DNA of 40,853 bases from the NCBI GenBank assembly GCA_038327685.1, contig JBBQLH010000031.1:1-40853 (forward strand), given 5' to 3'. The notes under the pieces were generated by a model. The model worked only from the letters and a program-made list of their open reading frames with translations. It had not been told where the DNA came from and searched no databases. The translations under genes and the position numbers were made by a program. Origin of the DNA: DASQFQ01 sp038327685 (GTDB lineage: Bacteria > Actinomycetota > Thermoleophilia > Solirubrobacterales > Solirubrobacteraceae). Shown piece by piece: positions 38,895 through 40,853 of the stretch; positions within the stretch are counted from its first letter, which is position 1, and every line of letters begins with the position of its first letter.

Positions 38895-39378
38895 CCGCAG
38901 CTGGCGTGACACCACCCGTGTCAGCATCCACCCAGCCCGTCCTTATCGCCTGCACCCCGGACACCTGGGACGCCACAGAGCCAAATGGACACATCGCCAA
39001 CCCTCAAGTCCCGGTTGAAGGCCTGGTCCGGGATAACCGGGTGAGGTTTAAGTCCTCTTCGGCGCATGGTCGACGGCTCTGCAAGCGCGGGGCTTTCGTC
39101 GCATAAGGACGCTGCCTCTGGGCTGGGGACAGTTCATCCGGCAAACGCCGAACCGGCTGATCGCATCGGCCGCGGCTCTATCCGTGAGCCCTCCTGCTTT
39201 GCCCTGGCCAAGGCCGTCGTCTCGAACAGCATGAGGAGCTCCTCGCTGGCCACACTCGCGATCGCATGTAGCCGCTCGTGCAGGCTGCTGCTCCTCGTGA
39301 GCAGGCCGTCGGGATCGCGCTCTGCCGCGCGCCACGGCGCCGTCGAGCGCGCGAAGCGCTGGCCGGTGACCGCGCCCG
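38895..39378. other. Intergenic region with hairpin, tRNA-like T arm and repeat copy D
   Basis: About 480 bases. TGACAC and GTGTCA (38907-38923) form a short hairpin just after the regulator stop and may be its terminator. CCCGGTT and AACCGGG (39010-39041) form another stem. GAGG-TTTAAGT-CCTC (about 39042-39056) followed by TTCGGCGCA resembles a decayed tRNA T arm and 3' end. Repeat copy D follows at 39153-39227. No gene recognised. Confidence 0.45.
39153..39227 (+). repeat. Dispersed intergenic repeat, copy D
   Basis: Seventy-five bp matching copy C with a few substitutions and small deletions: CCGGCTGATCGCA, CTATCCGTGAGCCCTCC, GCCCTGGCCAAGGCCGTCGT, CTCGAAC. The GGCTC/GAGCC stem is kept. 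It separates the LuxR regulator from the following hypothetical gene. Confidence 0.85.
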
Positions 39379-39792
39379 TCAGGAAAGCTCACCGCGCGAT
39401 GCGACCGTGAAGGCGCGCACCTCCTCCTCGGAGACCTCTCCGTCCCGCTGGATAAAGCGCGCTCGGCGATTCGGCGGCGGGTTCTGCGCGAACTGGTCCT
39501 GCTCGTGTTGGATGAGCTTATCCGCCCAAGCAGCGAGATCGCGAAAGTCCTCCTCTTGACGGCCCGCGATGTTGTATCCCTCGGCGATCGCCCGGAGGCT
39601 CGGCCGGTAGATGCGTACGGCGTCCGTTCCGTCGACTCGAAAGATCGAGATCCCGGCTAGCGCCTCGGCCCGCTTGCGCTCGCGGTGAGCGCGCAACGGC
39701 TGCTTGAACCGCGACTCCCAAGCTCGATTCATCGCGTATAGGGCCAGCGATAGACAGAGCCGCTCGACGCTCACTTCCCTCTCTGCGGTCAT
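39379..39792 (-). CDS. Hypothetical protein
   Basis: A 137-aa soluble, charged protein: MTAEREVSVERLCLSLALYA, KQPLRAHRERKRAEALAGIS, AVRIYRPSLRAIAEGYNIAG, EEDFRDLAAWADKLIQHEQD. Codon use in this frame is gene-like, and no other frame is. I recognise no domain. The start could also be a TTG four codons upstream (39802-39804). It sits alone between repeat copy D and a long non-coding stretch. Confidence 0.6.
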   Translation of the reverse strand: MTAEREVSVERLCLSLALYAMNRAWESRFKQPLRAHRERKRAEALAGISIFRVDGTDAVRIYRPSLRAIAEGYNIAGRQEEDFRDLAAWADKLIQHEQDQFAQNPPPNRRARFIQRDGEVSEEEVRAFTVASRGELS

Positions 39793-40498
39793 GCGAACGC
39801 GCAAGCATGGGACAACCGGATGCTCAGGATCGTCAGACAGGGGGAGAGCGTAAGCGAGGCGTTGAGCGATGCGAAGCGTTCGACGTTCTTTGCGGCCGCG
39901 AGCTGATAGGGACGTGCCCCCATGCGCTTTTCGTGCGCGGTCTGGCGCCCGTGCCTCCCGTGCCGGAGAGTTCCGGCGTGAAAAGGGGGCGAGTGGAACA
40001 AGTTCACCGGGCCGAATCGCCTGGCCTGGCGTTCCGCGCCCCGGGACCGGCGGACTGGCGTGGACCCAATAGCAAGGCCCGCTCGAGACACCGTGTGCTG
40101 CGGCATGCCGCCCTGGTCAGCCGGCGTCGTCACGTCTATGGTCACGAACCCACGGAGGTTGGCCTTGATTCAGGCGAATGCGAACCCCCCTCCTGATCGA
40201 GGACCCGTCGGTCTCGGCGTCCGAAGACGTCGAATAGCTTGCGGCAATGGACGCCGGTGCGTACCGCGTCGCGCTCGTGGTCTCCGACCTCGGCTCAGAT
40301 CTGAGACCCCTTTCCGAGCAGTGCCACGTTGCGGCCTCGCAGTAGGCCGTCCAATCACCGGGTGCCTGCGCCATCGGGCGCCCGGCCTCACGCAGGAGCG
40401 GCGAATCGTAATCCGGGTGTCCCGCTCGAGTCCGCAGTCGGCCGCGGCCGTTGCTCTAGGGCACAGCGCCGTCAAAGACGTTCCGGAGGTCTCCGAGG
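39793..40498. other. Long stretch without a confident gene
   Basis: About 700 bases. GCCGGA and TCCGGC (39962-39977) form a hairpin followed by GTGAAAAGGGGG. Several open frames exist but lack ribosome binding sites and domain-like content. One short piece, 40247-40345, looks like a decayed gene and is listed separately. Base composition is less GC-rich than in the housekeeping part. Confidence 0.5.
40247..40345 (+). pseudogene. Possible decayed small gene
   Basis: Thirty-two codons read MDAGAYRVALVVSDLGSDLR then PLSEQCHVAASQ and stop, with a strand-helix pattern like the front of a small globular protein. In the +1 frame coding-like sequence continues (RPSNHRVPAPSG), suggesting a frameshift. 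Weak; could be chance. Confidence 0.25.
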
Positions 40499-40777
40499 TC
40501 AGTGCTTCGTGCGTCGGTGCGGCGGGTATGGATCGCGCCCACTGATCGTGTCGCTATCGCGAATAGTCCCGTCGCGTCCGTGAACGATGACCTCTGCCCC
40601 GCCGTTGCGCTCAACCGCATCCTTCGCGGCTGTCTTGGCCTCCGCCTGCGTGGCATAGCGCCCGTTGGTCCGTTGAGAGCGTGCGCGGGAAACGCCCTCC
40701 TTCTCAACGATCCAGACGTCCTTGGAGAGCGTGCGGACATCCGCGGACTTCTTGAGCTTGACACGACGACTCTCCAT
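40499..40777 (-). CDS. DUF2188 domain protein
   Basis: A 92-aa protein with the DUF2188 pattern: DVWIVEKEGVSRARSQRTNG, RYATQAEAKTAAKDAVERNG and GAEVIVHGRDGTIRDSDTIS, i.e. a short beta strand, an alpha helix and a strand ending in His-Gly-Arg-Asp-Gly. The function is unknown; such small proteins are common in accessory DNA. The start ATG at 40775-40777 gives a basic N-terminus of normal length. A frame with GTG/ATG closer to the domain is also possible. Confidence 0.85.
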   Translation of the reverse strand: MESRRVKLKKSADVRTLSKDVWIVEKEGVSRARSQRTNGRYATQAEAKTAAKDAVERNGGAEVIVHGRDGTIRDSDTISGRDPYPPHRRTKH

Positions 40778-40853
40778 GACGTCAGGCTAGCGCTACCCCT
40801 GCGCCTAGTCCGAGGTTGTCCGGATCGTCGTGGAACTTCGACGGCGATCCTTG

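Noticed and set aside
39789..40196. Open frames on both strands between the hypothetical gene and the DUF2188 gene
   Set aside because: No ribosome binding sites, no domain-like pattern and overlapping each other; typical of high-GC shadow frames.
24400..40853. Search for an integrase, recombinase or replication gene in the accessory region
   Set aside because: None seen; the only mobile-element protein is the truncated IS110 transposase.

Overview
The window is about 41 kb of very GC-rich DNA with actinobacterial gene content. The Tad pilus operon without a visible secretin, the hrcA-dnaJ-prmA order, lepA-murJ, rpsT facing holA, a TTG/GTG-rich start set and many Cys-poor, Ala/Arg-rich proteins fit a soil member of class Thermoleophilia (Solirubrobacterales such as Conexibacter, Solirubrobacter or Patulibacter). 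That placement is inference from gene content and not from a marker alignment.

Region 1 (1-9.3 kb, minus strand): the 5' part of phoH and a yqeY-like gene, then a Flp pilin gene with its own terminator. Upstream lies one tightly coupled Tad (tight adherence) operon, read right to left: cpaB, a tadZ-tadE fusion, tadE, tadA, tadB, tadC, a histidine kinase and a response regulator. Nearly all the junctions are 1-8 base overlaps, so assembly ATPases, inner-membrane platform, minor pilins and a two-component system are made together.

Region 2 (9.4-13.8 kb, mostly plus strand): a divergent TadG-like gene fused to cell-wall hydrolase domains (with an apparent one-base frameshift), a lipoprotein, a zinc-ribbon protein, a Gly-rich membrane protein and a DUF192 gene.

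Region 3 (13.8-23.7 kb): conserved housekeeping. Two MaoC-type dehydratase genes, hrcA, dnaJ and prmA form a minus-strand operon. A Pro-rich membrane protein, lepA, murJ, rpsT and holA follow. comEC then appears only as its C-terminal metallo-hydrolase domain, cut off at 24.4 kb.

Region 4 (24.4-40.8 kb): an accessory mosaic. The part from 24.4 to 30.4 kb is bounded by a perfect 32-bp direct repeat. It carries a DUF4365-TPR protein, a pair of AAA-type ATPases under a near-consensus promoter with a palindromic operator, and a possible PD-(D/E)XK nuclease; this looks like a defence-type module, but that is inference. Next come a TetR/cupin pair with twin operators, a truncated SnoaL gene, an IS110-family transposase remnant, a tRNA 3' remnant folded as a minihelix, an FG-GAP/RTX secreted protein operon with a second SnoaL gene, a large LuxR-type ATPase regulator, and small uncharacterised genes. 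Related copies of a dispersed intergenic repeat (about 26.73, 30.35, 32.65 and 39.15 kb, all in the same orientation) separate these modules, with a partial copy at the comEC breakpoint. This repeat is the strongest candidate in the window for something undescribed. I see no integrase, CRISPR array, rRNA or complete tRNA.
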